Shown here: piece by piece, positions 43,495 to 52,815 of the stretch
Layout of the letters: each line of letters begins with the position of its first letter
Numbering within the stretch: the stretch's first letter is position 1
Source: a bacterium
GTDB taxonomy: Bacteria; Sysuimicrobiota; Sysuimicrobiia; Sysuimicrobiales; Humicultoraceae
Assembly (NCBI GenBank): GCA_031082185.1
Contig: JAVHLI010000002.1
Coordinates: 1-64,000 of the forward strand
Length of the DNA stretch: 64,000 bases
Direction of reading: 5' to 3'
Position numbers and translations under genes: made by a program
The notes under the pieces: model-generated
What the model was told of the DNA's origin: nothing
Database searches by the model: none
What the model saw: only the letters and a program-made list of their open reading frames with translations

Positions 43495-44586
43495 TCAGCG
43501 GGCCTCGATCGCCTCGATGGCCGGACCCACGGAGGCGACCAGGATCAGCGTGACGATCGCCGCTGACCCAAGACACCAAATGCACACCGCCCCGATCACA
43601 AACGGTTCGAGATATGTCAGATACAGGGAGAAGAGGGTGCCTATCAGCGCGATCCCGAAAACCACCAGTGCCGCACGGGAATGCGCGCGTTTGCGGTGCA
43701 GGCCTCCCAGGAGCCACGTCCCCAGGATAGCGAGGTAACCTGCGGCGCCGAGCACCGCCACCGGGACCACGCCGAGGATCCTCGCGTAAGGGCTGCCCTG
43801 GACGGTGTGGCAGTCGCCCACAGGCCCGCACACCGCGGGAAGCCCTTGCGTCTCGACATACGCGAGATAGCCCGCAACGATAAACCCCGCGACGGCCAGA
43901 ACCGGCGTCCCCCATCGCATCCAGGCCGACGTCATAAGCTGCGCGCGTCGCCGGCGTGTCAGGACGGCCATACCCGTGTAGATCAACGCTGCCGCCATAC
44001 CCGCCATCACAGCGAGGGCGAGAGCAAGCCCGGCCGGATCCGACTGCAGAATACTGCGATAAGGGGCGACCGCAACGGCAGGCGAGGCAGAGACCTCTGC
44101 CGGGCCAGGAGGTGTTGCGGATCCGCCGGCCGCCATCGGGCGCCCAATCTTCTCCTTCAGGCCGGGCAGGGCGGGCCAGTCCAGTCCCCCCTTTTCCAGG
44201 TGCGTCTTGACCAACCCGGGAAGCCGGTCCCGGATCTCATGCACGCCGACCAAAGCATCTTCGCCGATGATCATCAGCGGCACAACAAGCTGTTCCGGCC
44301 TCAGCTCGAACATACGCGCGGCAGCGGAGTAGAGATCGACACTCCCCGGATCCGACATCTCAAATGGCCCAACTACGAGGCGCTCACCGTACGCCTGCTG
44401 GATCGGCGGGAGGACCTTGTCGATCACGACATGGCAGGCCGGGCATCCGGCACTCCAAAACAGGACCACGCGCACAACCGGTGTCTCCGAATACCCGGCC
44501 CTGCGCTCTCGGGCCTCCAGTTGGTCCACAACCCCGGTTGCCAGCAGGAGACCGATGAGTGCGAACCAGAACGCGCATAGACGCAT
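43495..44586 (-). CDS. Thioredoxin-like domain fused to VKOR membrane domain
   Basis: 363 residues from ATG 44586 with AGGTGGAG upstream. N-terminal signal/helix (FWFALIGLLLATGVV), a thioredoxin-like fold with a CxxC site (WSAGCPACH), then about four or five membrane helices of a VKOR domain with GPVGDCHTVQ and the active CxxC in AVCIWCLGS. VKOR proteins oxidise DsbA-like thioredoxins using quinone. The order (thioredoxin before VKOR) is opposite to the common VKOR-thioredoxin fusion. Sits in an arsenic operon, so it may supply disulfides or handle thiol-bound metalloid. Confidence 0.82.
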   Translation of the reverse strand: MRLCAFWFALIGLLLATGVVDQLEARERRAGYSETPVVRVVLFWSAGCPACHVVIDKVLPPIQQAYGERLVVGPFEMSDPGSVDLYSAAARMFELRPEQLVVPLMIIGEDALVGVHEIRDRLPGLVKTHLEKGGLDWPALPGLKEKIGRPMAAGGSATPPGPAEVSASPAVAVAPYRSILQSDPAGLALALAVMAGMAAALIYTGMAVLTRRRRAQLMTSAWMRWGTPVLAVAGFIVAGYLAYVETQGLPAVCGPVGDCHTVQGSPYARILGVVPVAVLGAAGYLAILGTWLLGGLHRKRAHSRAALVVFGIALIGTLFSLYLTYLEPFVIGAVCIWCLGSAAIVTLILVASVGPAIEAIEAR

Positions 44587-44646
44587 TGTATCTCCACCTT
44601 TCACAGAAGCTGGCCCGTATCCCCGTGTCAAGTGATACGACGGGCC

Positions 44647-45729
44647 TCACCTGGCCGACGCCGCTACCAGCTCATGCCCGAAGTAACGCCGCCGAAAGGC
44701 AAAGGCCACGTTCACCATCCCGATCATAACCGGCACCTCGATCAGCGGACCGATGACTGCGGCGAAGGCCGCACCCGAGTTGATGCCAAATACCGCAACC
44801 GCAACGGCGATGGCCAGCTCGAAGTTGTTGCTGGCAGCGGTGAACGCCAACGTCGTAGTTTTCGAGTAGTCTGCCCCAATCAGCCGCCCCATCCAGAACG
44901 AAATCAGGAACATGGCCACGAAGTAGATCAACAGCGGGATGGCGATGCGCACGACGTCGAGAGGGATGGTGACGATCAGATTGCCCTTCAGGCTGAACAT
45001 GACCACGATGGTGAAGAGCAGCGCGATCAGCGTGAGCGGGCTGATGCGCGGCACGAACTGCTTCTCGTACCAGGCCTTGCCCCTGACCCGCAGCAGGCTC
45101 CAGCGCGTCACGAAGCCGGCGAGAAAGGGGATGCCCAGGTAGATGAACACGCTCTTCGCGATCTCGCCGATTGTTATGTGCACCGCACTGCCCTGCAGCC
45201 CGAGCCAGGATGGCAGCACGGTGATGAACACGTACGCGTACACGCTGTAGAAGAAGACCTGGAACAGGCTGTTGAAGGCCACCAGCCCGGCAGCGTACTC
45301 CTTGTTGCCCCTGGCCAGTTCGTTCCACACGATGACCATAGCGATGCAGCGCGCCAGCCCGATCAGAATCAGCCCGACCATGTAGTCCGGATAGCCGCGC
45401 AGGAACACTACGGCCAGCACGAACATCAGGATCGGGCCGATGACCCAGTTCTGCAGGAGCGAGAAGCCCAGGATCTTCCAGTTGCGGAAGACGTCGCCCA
45501 GCTCCTCGTAGTGCACCTTAGCCAGCGGCGGGTACATCATTAGAATCAGCCCGATGGCGATCGGTATGTTGGTCGTGCCAAGCGAGACGGCCTGATTGAA
45601 GCCCTCGACCGCGTGCGGGAAAAGGTAGCCAAGTCCGACCCCCAGCGCCATGGCCAGGAAGATCCACAGCGTCAGGTATCGGTCGAGCGTCGACAGGCGA
45701 GGGGGAGCAGTAGCCGCGGCGGCGGTCAC
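44647..45729 (-). CDS. arsB: ACR3-family arsenite efflux permease
   Basis: 360 residues, about ten membrane helices ([21 protein letters not shown] start; [38 protein letters not shown]; conserved Cys in [19 protein letters not shown]). Exports arsenite from the cytoplasm. Follows the small thioredoxin with a 1-base gap. The gene name arsB is often used for ACR3 as well. Confidence 0.93.
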   Translation of the reverse strand: MTAAAATAPPRLSTLDRYLTLWIFLAMALGVGLGYLFPHAVEGFNQAVSLGTTNIPIAIGLILMMYPPLAKVHYEELGDVFRNWKILGFSLLQNWVIGPILMFVLAVVFLRGYPDYMVGLILIGLARCIAMVIVWNELARGNKEYAAGLVAFNSLFQVFFYSVYAYVFITVLPSWLGLQGSAVHITIGEIAKSVFIYLGIPFLAGFVTRWSLLRVRGKAWYEKQFVPRISPLTLIALLFTIVVMFSLKGNLIVTIPLDVVRIAIPLLIYFVAMFLISFWMGRLIGADYSKTTTLAFTAASNNFELAIAVAVAVFGINSGAAFAAVIGPLIEVPVMIGMVNVAFAFRRRYFGHELVAASAR

Positions 45730-45730
45730 T

Positions 45731-45982
45731 TCAGCCCTGCTGCAGCGCGTTCGTCAACCAGGTGGTGACTTCGGCTTCGGTGGGAATGCGCCCGCTGCAA
45801 ACGACCGTATCGTTGATCACCAGCCCGGGCGTCCCCAGGATCGGGTACTCCGTAATCTTGCCGTAGTCGGTGACCTTGATGAACTCGGCTTCCACGCCGA
45901 GCCTTCCGGCCGCGCGCCTTGAGATCTCCTCGACCTTCTTGCAGTTCTGACATCCGGCACCCAATATCTTGATCGTAAGCAT
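45731..45982 (-). CDS. Small thioredoxin-like protein (redox-active disulfide protein 2 type)
   Basis: 83 residues from ATG 45982 with GGAGG five bases ahead. Thioredoxin fold with CxxC as GAGCQNCKK, typical of the MTH895-like small glutaredoxin group, and [10 protein letters not shown] as the cis-Pro loop. In this operon it probably reduces arsenate or metal-thiol intermediates, which is an inference from the neighbours. Confidence 0.85.
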   Translation of the reverse strand: MLTIKILGAGCQNCKKVEEISRRAAGRLGVEAEFIKVTDYGKITEYPILGTPGLVINDTVVCSGRIPTEAEVTTWLTNALQQG

Positions 45983-46025
45983 CTCATCCTCCATGATATG
46001 GCTTCCATCGCTTCTTGCCGGCAGG

Positions 46026-47501
46026 TCAATCTCCGAGGTTCCGCGCCGGCTCTGGCCGGCGCGCGCTCCGGCGCTCCGCCAGGAACAAGGCCAACGCCAG
46101 GAGTGCCAGGAAAGCGACCAGGTAACCGGCGATCCGCCCCAGGCCGGTGCCGTCCACCCAGGCTCCGTAGATCAGCCCGGCGGTGGTGCTGAACAGCGCC
46201 ACCCAGGCGACATAGGTCCAGGTCTTCACACGGCCGATTATGGCCGAGAGCAGCAGGATGCTCTGAAGGCTGAGCTCGGGGTCCGCCATAAGGTAAGCCA
46301 GCAGCGGCCCGCGGTGCATGCCCAGGCTCAGGAACATCTTGGCGATTGGCACCTCGACGAGCGTAGGGAAGTACATGAACACGCCGAAGGCCACGCCGGC
46401 CAGGTTGCCCAGCAGGGTGTTCTCCCCGGCGAGCGACTTGATCCATTCGGGGCGGATCAGCTGGCGCAGCACGCCGACGAGGAACACGCCCACGAGCAGC
46501 AGCGGGAAGATCTGCTTGACGAAACGCCAGGATTCCCACAACCAGTCGCGCCGCTCGTGCTCGGTCAATCCCGTCCGGCCGAGCCAGGCCAGGACGATCA
46601 AGGCCAGGATCACGGCGAAGAACTTCCCTGGAAAGCGGATGACCAATCCGCCGGCGACCGGGTCCATCCCCAACGCCGCCACAACCAGGGTCAGGGTGAC
46701 CAGCGCGAGCGCGATCCCGGTCCAGCGGTTGAAACCCTCGAGCACGTTCTCGAAGCCGCGCCAGGCGGAAAGAGCGATCAGGCCCAGCAGCGTGATCAAG
46801 ACCGCGCCCTGGACCGTCACACCTTCCTCGCCGCGGCTGGCCTCGTACGGCACCAGGCGTAAGAGGGCTGCTTCCAGATGATCAGCCCCGGCAACCGGCA
46901 GGTGCACCTGGGCATAGGTGTCGGTCAGCAAGCCAATCTTGAGCGTCCCGAAGAGCAGCAAGGCGATCAGAAGCAGCAGGAAGATGACGACCCCGCGGCG
47001 GACGCTGCCGCGTCCGGCGAACAGGTCGTCGGTCTGGCGGTCGTGCTCGGCATCCGCGCGGCTGAAGATCAAGGCCATGATCAGGCCGATGCCGATGCCG
47101 AAGGCCAGCGACAGGAACAGGCGTGCGAAAGCCAGGTCGGCACCGATGGCCACGCCGGTGTAGGCCAGGGCCAGGATGTTGCCCGCCGGGGCGAAGAAGA
47201 GAAAGGTGATGGCCGGGCCGATGCCGGCCCCCTTCTTGTAGATGCCGGCGAAGAGCGGCACAATCGTGCACGAGCAGACGGCCAGGACTGAGCCGGCCAG
47301 CGCCGATGCCGGGTAGGAAACGTACTTGGGCGCCTTGCGCCCGAGGAAGCGGGTGATCGATTCCTTGGGGATCAGAGCTGCGAGCCCGCCGGCGATGAAG
47401 AAGGCCGGCACCAGGCAGAGCAGGACATGAGCTGCCAGATAGGCGGCCAGGTTGCCCAAACCGCCCTGGACAAGGCCTACCAGTCCAGAGAGTAGATCCA
47501 C
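46026..47501 (-). CDS. ArsP-like permease (DUF318)
   Basis: 491 residues, ten or so membrane helices, GTG start at 47501 directly after the arsR stop. The conserved segment SVLAVCSCTIVPLFAGIYKKG (the two-Cys motif) and a second FMYFPTLVEVPIAKMFL segment match permease family DUF318/ArsP. Homologues export organoarsenicals; others are metal-linked. 43 bases upstream of the thioredoxin gene in the same direction. Confidence 0.85.
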   Translation of the reverse strand: MDLLSGLVGLVQGGLGNLAAYLAAHVLLCLVPAFFIAGGLAALIPKESITRFLGRKAPKYVSYPASALAGSVLAVCSCTIVPLFAGIYKKGAGIGPAITFLFFAPAGNILALAYTGVAIGADLAFARLFLSLAFGIGIGLIMALIFSRADAEHDRQTDDLFAGRGSVRRGVVIFLLLLIALLLFGTLKIGLLTDTYAQVHLPVAGADHLEAALLRLVPYEASRGEEGVTVQGAVLITLLGLIALSAWRGFENVLEGFNRWTGIALALVTLTLVVAALGMDPVAGGLVIRFPGKFFAVILALIVLAWLGRTGLTEHERRDWLWESWRFVKQIFPLLLVGVFLVGVLRQLIRPEWIKSLAGENTLLGNLAGVAFGVFMYFPTLVEVPIAKMFLSLGMHRGPLLAYLMADPELSLQSILLLSAIIGRVKTWTYVAWVALFSTTAGLIYGAWVDGTGLGRIAGYLVAFLALLALALFLAERRSARRPEPARNLGD

Positions 47502-47912
47502 CTACGAAGGCCCTTTCGTCAGAAGGGCGGTGTTGCTGCACTGGGGGCACTCGCAGCCCTCCAGATTCTCGGACGTGGGGGGGGCGAAGGCAGACGCGCG
47601 TCCCAGAAACACGCTGACAAGATCCACCACGGCCAGGACGCTGCAATCGCACAGCTTGTAGTAGATGAACGCGCCGTCCCGTTGGCCCTCGATGAGCCCG
47701 GCGTCCCGGAGGATTGCCAGTTGCTGAGAGACGTGTGCTTGAGGACGGCCCAGGGCCCTGGTGAGGTGGCAGACGCATGCCGACCTGTGACGAAGGTGCT
47801 CCAGGATCGCCAGCCGCACAGGGTGGGCGAGCGTTCGGAGCACGTTTGCTTCCTTCGCGAATCTCAGCAGCATTGAGTCGTACCCACGACCAGAATATTC
47901 CATTTGCCGCAT
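47502..47912 (-). CDS. arsR: ArsR-family metalloregulator
   Basis: 136 residues in the longest form; an ATG at 47873 gives a start more usual for ArsR and follows a TTGGGA-17-AATATT promoter. Winged helix (LAHPVRLAILEHL, HLTRALGRPQAHVSQQLAILRDAGLI, FIYYKL). Cys residues at SACVCHL (the DNA-helix CxC), KLCDCS and CECPQC fit an arsenite sensor that releases DNA on binding. First gene of a seven-gene minus-strand operon. Confidence 0.9.
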   Translation of the reverse strand: MRQMEYSGRGYDSMLLRFAKEANVLRTLAHPVRLAILEHLRHRSACVCHLTRALGRPQAHVSQQLAILRDAGLIEGQRDGAFIYYKLCDCSVLAVVDLVSVFLGRASAFAPPTSENLEGCECPQCSNTALLTKGPS

Positions 47913-48067
47913 TCTATCCCAACCCTAGGCCCTCCTCTGGATATCCCGCCATAGGGTAATCGCCTGATATGCGAGGCGGATCCAAAGCGCAAAGATTGTC
48001 ACGCAGAGTGGTCTCGGACGACAGAGGTGGGGATCTGCGCCGGCCTGACCATCGGGCCACAACCTGA

Positions 48068-48096
48068 TTGTTGCGCGGTGGTATCCTGCATATGCT
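48068..48096 (+). promoter_or_regulatory. Possible promoter of the Fe-S gene pair
   Basis: Plus-strand TTGTTG (48068-48073) and TATGCT (48091-48096) are 17 bases apart, about 30 bases ahead of the first ATG. The region 47913-48125 is otherwise non-coding. Confidence 0.4.
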
Positions 48097-48125
48097 TTGC
48101 TTGGAATGTAACTGCGTCTGTTAGC

Positions 48126-48689
48126 ATGCAGAGGTCCATGGACGCCTGGCTGAAGAAGATCACGATAATCCAGGTGGAACCCTGCCTGGCGGACCCCTCG
48201 GAGTGGCGCCTGTACGCGAGGCCCGATGCCGATCTTTCGGCGATGCTACCGTACCTGAACGCTGTTCTGCCAGGTGTCCGTTACACGCACGAGACGAGAA
48301 CCCTCTCGCTACGGAGAGAAGGAATGCTCGTGACCATCATGCCCAGCGAGATCCGCCTGGCGCTGGTACCGTCGCTGGACGCCGGCAGGGCGCTCCTGGA
48401 ACGGCTCAGGGACACGATCAACAACACCTACGCCCACCGTGCCGAAATCGTGCCCCGCGAAGGGCTGCAGCAACTCCCGAGCGCATTGGACCTGTACAAG
48501 TTGCTCCCACGCACCAACTGCGCCCGGTGCGGCTTGGGCACATGCATTGCGTTCGCTCTGCGGTTGGCGTCGGGGGCCGGACGAGTCGCGGAGTGTCCTC
48601 CGTTGCAGGAGGACGGGTATCTCAAGTCACGCCTGGCCCTGCAGACGCTTCTAGGCGGGAATGGAGGTGAACCTCATGCTGCTCCGTGA
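48126..48689 (+). CDS. CFeSP-type Fe-S domain protein, first of tandem pair
   Basis: 187 residues from ATG 48126 (ATG 48138 is an alternative; the longer open frame to 48027 is not supported). N-terminal ~130 residues are unrecognised, then a Fe-S domain with CxxCxxxxC and a Cys 16 residues later (NCARCGLGTC ... AECP), the pattern of the PF04060-type four-cysteine cluster. It and its downstream neighbour align along their length (LPYLNAVL, NNTYAHR and ALDLYKLLP have counterparts). Divergent from arsR. Role unknown; possibly electron transfer for metal or metalloid handling. Confidence 0.75.
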   Translation: MQRSMDAWLKKITIIQVEPCLADPSEWRLYARPDADLSAMLPYLNAVLPGVRYTHETRTLSLRREGMLVTIMPSEIRLALVPSLDAGRALLERLRDTINNTYAHRAEIVPREGLQQLPSALDLYKLLPRTNCARCGLGTCIAFALRLASGAGRVAECPPLQEDGYLKSRLALQTLLGGNGGEPHAAP

Positions 48690-49227
48690 GTTCAAGTATC
48701 AACTGTTCGCCCCTGAGTGCAACCCGAACGCCGAAACGCTCAACTGCCTTGCTGCCTTCTCCGATGATGTGTCGGCGGTCTTCCCCTATCTCAACGCCGC
48801 CCTAAAGGGCTGCGTCTACCGACCCGACGCCGGCATTCTGAGCTTCCGCCACGAAGGGAAGTTCTTCAACCTATTCCCGCGCCGCGCCGCCATCACCAGG
48901 ATAGCTGACGATAGTGAAGCGCAGCGTACCCTTGCCTGGCTGCGCGATCTGATCAACCGGACATACGAGGACCGTGAGACCATCACGCCCAGCTCCAAGA
49001 GCTGTGATGTGCTCAAGGCGCTCGACGTCTACAAGCTCCTGCCGGGCACGAATTGCGGAGAGTGCGCCGAGGCCGCCTGTCTGGCGTTCGCGCTGAAGAT
49101 TGTCTCGCAGGCAGCGGAGATCGCGGCCTGCCGACCGCTCTTCTCTGGGCAGTACGAGGAGAAGCGCGAGCGGCTGATAGAGGCCCTGCTTAATGCGGGC
49201 TACGAGGTGCCTGCTGCCCTCATTTGA
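48676..49227 (+). CDS. CFeSP-type Fe-S domain protein, second of tandem pair
   Basis: 183 residues from ATG 48676, which has GGAGGTG seven bases before it and overlaps the first gene by 14 bases. Same plan: FPYLNAALKG, NRTYEDR, ALDVYKLLPGTNCGECAEAAC and a fourth Cys in AACRP (spaced 16 residues). A tandem duplication that has diverged, with the four-Cys cluster kept. Co-translated with its partner. Confidence 0.78.
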   Translation: MLLREFKYQLFAPECNPNAETLNCLAAFSDDVSAVFPYLNAALKGCVYRPDAGILSFRHEGKFFNLFPRRAAITRIADDSEAQRTLAWLRDLINRTYEDRETITPSSKSCDVLKALDVYKLLPGTNCGECAEAACLAFALKIVSQAAEIAACRPLFSGQYEEKRERLIEALLNAGYEVPAALI

Positions 49228-49287
49228 GCCCTAGCGCAGACCCTGCGCGGCCTCCACAGCGCCCCGCACGGCACCGAGGTCCCTGCG

Positions 49288-50163
49288 TCACCGCGCGATC
49301 GCCGCGGCGTCCAGATCTCCCATGCCCGCGTCGCAGGCGCGGTCGTACATGGCGCGCGCAGCGGCCGTTACGTCCAGGCGCACGCCCACGGCATCGGCCA
49401 GGGCCTCGGCCAGGCGCAGGTCCTTGCGGGCCAGCGCCAGCTTGAAGCCGGGATCGAACTGCTGAGCCCGGAGCCGAGAGGCCACACCCCGGAGCGTGGC
49501 GCTGTTGGCAGACCCCTGCTCGAGGACCTCGAAGACCGTGGACCGCGCGACGCCCGATCGCTCGGCGAGCGCCAGCGCCTCGGCGATCAACGCAGTCGTC
49601 GAAAGCGCGATCAGGTTGTTCAGAATCTTCACCACGTGGCCGGTACCGGACTCGCCGACGTGCACCACGACGGCCCCAAGGGCCTGTAGCACCGGTCGGA
49701 CACGCTCGACCGCTTCGGACGGCCCACCCACCATGATCGTCAGGGTTCCGGCCTCAGCTCCCTTCACTCCACCCGTGACCGGAGCATCGAGGAAAGCAAC
49801 ACCCTGGACCGCGAGCTGATCGGCAAGGCGCCGCGTGGAGGCCGGGTCGCTCGTCCCCATATCCAGGAGGACCTGGCCGGGGCGCATGACGCCGGCGAGC
49901 CCGCGGCTGCTGAGCCCACCGCTGCCGAGGATTACCTCCTCCACCTCGTGCGATGTCGGCAGCATGAGGATCACCGTCTCCACCAAACCGCTGAGTTCGA
50001 CCGGCGAGTCCACGACAGCGGCACCCAGTGCAGCAAGCGCCGCGGGTGCGTCCGGATCGCGGTGGCGCACCACGGTGACCTGAAACCCTTTTCGCAGGAG
50101 GTTCCGCGCCATGGGCATCCCCATGGCGCCCAGGCCGATGAAGCCGATCGAACTACAGGTCAC
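49288..50163 (-). CDS. NAD-binding beta-hydroxyacid dehydrogenase (3-HIBADH type), second copy
   Basis: 291 residues from GTG 50163, with GGAGGGG ahead; it overlaps the M20 stop by 11 bases. Rossmann GFIGLGAMGMPMARNL, TGGVKGAEAGTLTIMVGG and the catalytic Lys segment (HVVKILNNLIAL). The last gene of the transport/peptidase operon. Substrate unknown. Confidence 0.88.
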   Translation of the reverse strand: MTCSSIGFIGLGAMGMPMARNLLRKGFQVTVVRHRDPDAPAALAALGAAVVDSPVELSGLVETVILMLPTSHEVEEVILGSGGLSSRGLAGVMRPGQVLLDMGTSDPASTRRLADQLAVQGVAFLDAPVTGGVKGAEAGTLTIMVGGPSEAVERVRPVLQALGAVVVHVGESGTGHVVKILNNLIALSTTALIAEALALAERSGVARSTVFEVLEQGSANSATLRGVASRLRAQQFDPGFKLALARKDLRLAEALADAVGVRLDVTAAARAMYDRACDAGMGDLDAAAIAR

Positions 50164-51514
50164 CAAACCCCTCCAGGATCCGCGCGATATGCCGGGCCGC
50201 GTTGAGGAAGTCGCCCAGACGCACATGCTCGTCAGGCGCATGCGTGCGATTACGCCCGTAGCCAACGCCGGCGGTCACCACTGGAATTCCCAGCGGCCGG
50301 GCAAAGGCGTAGAACGGGCTGCTCCCGCCCCCCAAAGGTAGCAGCAGGCTCGGCAGCCCGTAAACCTCCTCGCCTGTACGGGCGGTCAGGGCCACGAGCG
50401 GATCATCTGCCGAGACCTTGGAAGGCCACATGGCCCCAATCCATGTCACCTCCACATCGGCAAACCCCTCCGCGTCAAGATGACGCCGCAGCATGGCGAA
50501 GATATCGTCTGGATCCTGGTCGGGCAACAGGCGGAAGTCGAGCTTGGCCGTCGCTCGCGCGGGTATGATCGTCTTGGCGCCCTGGCCCTGGTATCCCGAG
50601 TTCAGGCCCTGGATGTTGCAGGTCGGCTCAAACACAGCGCGGTTGAGTGCTCGGCCCGACCGACCCAGCACAAACTCCCTCACGCCGTACGTTTCCCGCA
50701 GGTGACGCTCGTAGTCCGGCAGCGCATCAAGCATCGCGATGTCGCTTGGCGACGGCGGCAGGACCGCGTCATAGAAGCCCGGAATGCGGATGCGCTCGTC
50801 CGGACCTTTCAGGCTGGCAAGCGCCCGCAGCAGCCTCCAGGCGGCACTGGGAAGCACATCGGCCTGCCCGGAGTGAGCATCAACCCGCATGGTCTCAACG
50901 CTCAACTCAACCTCCAGGATCCCGCGCCGGCCCAACGATACCTGCGGCCGCCCCTCGGCATCGGTTCCCCCCTCTTCCCACACCGCGCCGTGGCAGGCGA
51001 GCAGGTCCTTGTGCTCCTGAACAAATCGTGCGATGTGCGGGCTCCCGATCTCTTCCTGCCCCTCCACCACGAACAGCACGCCGCAAGGGGGAATCCCTCC
51101 GTGCGCCGCGCGCACCGCGTCCACCGCGGCCAGCCGCGCTACGAACTCTCCCTTGTCATCCTTGGCGCCCCGGGCGTAGAGGGCACCGCCGCGCACAACG
51201 GGCTCAAACGGAGGGGAGGTCCAGAGTTCCAGCGGTTCCGGCGGCTGGACGTCGTAGTGGTTGTAGAAGAGCAGGGTTCGCAGCGATCGTCCCTGCAACC
51301 GGCCCACCACCACTGGGGCCCCGGCGGTGGCAATGCGCCGGACAGTGAATCCCCGCTGCTGGAGGAGGTCTGCCACAAGGTCCGCGCACTCGGAGAGCCC
51401 GATGCCCTGCGCTGAGACGCTCGGTTGCGCGCAGAGCCGGGTTGTCTCGGCTATGTAGCCATCCAGTCTCTCGGACAGGAATGCGTCAATCTCTCGCGCT
51501 GACTCGGTATCCAC
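50153..51514 (-). CDS. M20-family dipeptidase, second
   Basis: 453 residues. Same motifs as the M20 protein at 16314: LLFYNHYDVQPPEP, RGAKDDKGEFVARL, EGQEEIGSPHI, and a C-terminal His region (NRTHAPDEHV). First metal-ligand His-x-Asp pair intact (NHYD). It may process peptides delivered by the transporter encoded upstream in the operon. Confidence 0.9.
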   Translation of the reverse strand: MDTESAREIDAFLSERLDGYIAETTRLCAQPSVSAQGIGLSECADLVADLLQQRGFTVRRIATAGAPVVVGRLQGRSLRTLLFYNHYDVQPPEPLELWTSPPFEPVVRGGALYARGAKDDKGEFVARLAAVDAVRAAHGGIPPCGVLFVVEGQEEIGSPHIARFVQEHKDLLACHGAVWEEGGTDAEGRPQVSLGRRGILEVELSVETMRVDAHSGQADVLPSAAWRLLRALASLKGPDERIRIPGFYDAVLPPSPSDIAMLDALPDYERHLRETYGVREFVLGRSGRALNRAVFEPTCNIQGLNSGYQGQGAKTIIPARATAKLDFRLLPDQDPDDIFAMLRRHLDAEGFADVEVTWIGAMWPSKVSADDPLVALTARTGEEVYGLPSLLLPLGGGSSPFYAFARPLGIPVVTAGVGYGRNRTHAPDEHVRLGDFLNAARHIARILEGFGDL

Positions 51515-51559
51515 TCTCCTACCTCCTCACGATCGCGCATGTGTGTACCGTGGTCTATC

Positions 51560-52792
51560 TCAGAGATCGAAGAAGGCGAGGGCGGTAGCCGCGTAGACCT
51601 GCGCGCAGAGGACGAGGTGCTCCACCCGAACGGCCTCGTCGAATCCGTGTATGCCCTTGCCGGACGGACCGTACTGCACCACGGGGATGCCTGCGGCCCT
51701 GAAGTGCCGCGCGTCGCTTGTGGCCCACTGCAGCAGGAACGCGGGCGGCGCGCCCAGCACCGCGGTGACGCCGGCGGCCAGGGCCCTGGCGACGCTTGCA
51801 TCAGGCATCGTGTAGTTGGGCTCGGAGAAGTCCAGCGCCTCAACGGACACGCCGGTCCCTGCCAGCGACGCCTCGATCTCCTGTCGCAAGCCGGCCGCCG
51901 AGCAGCCGATCGGCACGCGGATGTCAATCTCGGCGGTCGCCTCGTCCGGGACGACATTGACCTTGGTCCCGCCGCGCAGCACGCCGACGTTGGCCGTCAC
52001 ATGGTCGAGAGCGGCGGTCGCGGCCTCTCCTGCGAGCGTGGCCATCCACGCCTTGGACTCCGCAAGGATGCCCTGCAGCTCAGCAGGGAACGCTCCTGAC
52101 CGCCCGGCCACGCTCAGGATACCGGGCAAGACACCAATCATTTCGAGCACGGCGTTTCTGCCGACGTACGGGCTCAGGCTACCGTGCGCCGGCACTCCTG
52201 AGGCCAAGAGGCGCAGCCACAGCGCCCCGCGCTGCCCGATCGTGCTCACCCCTGGCCCTGAGGGCTCAGCGATCAGGCAGCCGTCGCCGGCTAGACCAGC
52301 CTGCTCCAGCAGCCAGCGGCTCCCCCACCGCCCTCCGGTCTCCTCATCCGGCACCAAGGTGAGGACGATCCGCCCGGGGGAGTCTGCGTTGCGCAGCGCC
52401 CTGACCGCGCCCAACAGCGCCGCCACGCCGCCCTTCATGTCCACGGCGCCCCGGCCCCAGAGCCATCCATCGTCATGCTCGGCGCTGAAGGGCGAACGTG
52501 TCCAGCGTGCAGGGTCACCCGCAGGCACAACGTCGAGATGCCCGTTGAGGATGAGGGTCCGGCCGTCGTCCGGGCCCAGCGAAGCCACCAGGTTGACGCG
52601 GCCGGGTGACGGCTCGTGCCAGACCGGCCTGATCCCCCATCCTTCAAGGGTCTCGGCCACGAAGGCCGCAGCGGTCGTCACGCTGCCCGGAGGGTTCTCG
52701 GTTGGAATGCGGATCAACCGCTGGGCCAGCGCGACGATGTCGTCGCCGTCCCGCGCCACCTGGTCTATCAGCCAGTGCGCCGTCGTACCCAT
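51560..52792 (-). CDS. M20/ArgE-DapE-type deacylase
   Basis: 410 residues from ATG 52792; frame open to 52975 not supported. ArgE/DapE pattern: LILNGHLDVVPAGDP, WGRGAVDMKGGVAAL, PDEETGGRWGS and a C-terminal GIHGFDEAV. It differs from the two other M20 proteins (no dipeptidase-type loop) and more resembles succinyl-diaminopimelate or acetylornithine deacylases. Downstream of the permeases, 23 bases after DppC. Confidence 0.88.
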   Translation of the reverse strand: MGTTAHWLIDQVARDGDDIVALAQRLIRIPTENPPGSVTTAAAFVAETLEGWGIRPVWHEPSPGRVNLVASLGPDDGRTLILNGHLDVVPAGDPARWTRSPFSAEHDDGWLWGRGAVDMKGGVAALLGAVRALRNADSPGRIVLTLVPDEETGGRWGSRWLLEQAGLAGDGCLIAEPSGPGVSTIGQRGALWLRLLASGVPAHGSLSPYVGRNAVLEMIGVLPGILSVAGRSGAFPAELQGILAESKAWMATLAGEAATAALDHVTANVGVLRGGTKVNVVPDEATAEIDIRVPIGCSAAGLRQEIEASLAGTGVSVEALDFSEPNYTMPDASVARALAAGVTAVLGAPPAFLLQWATSDARHFRAAGIPVVQYGPSGKGIHGFDEAVRVEHLVLCAQVYAATALAFFDL

Positions 52793-52815
52793 GTGCCCCC
52801 GCGTCCCTGCCTGAC

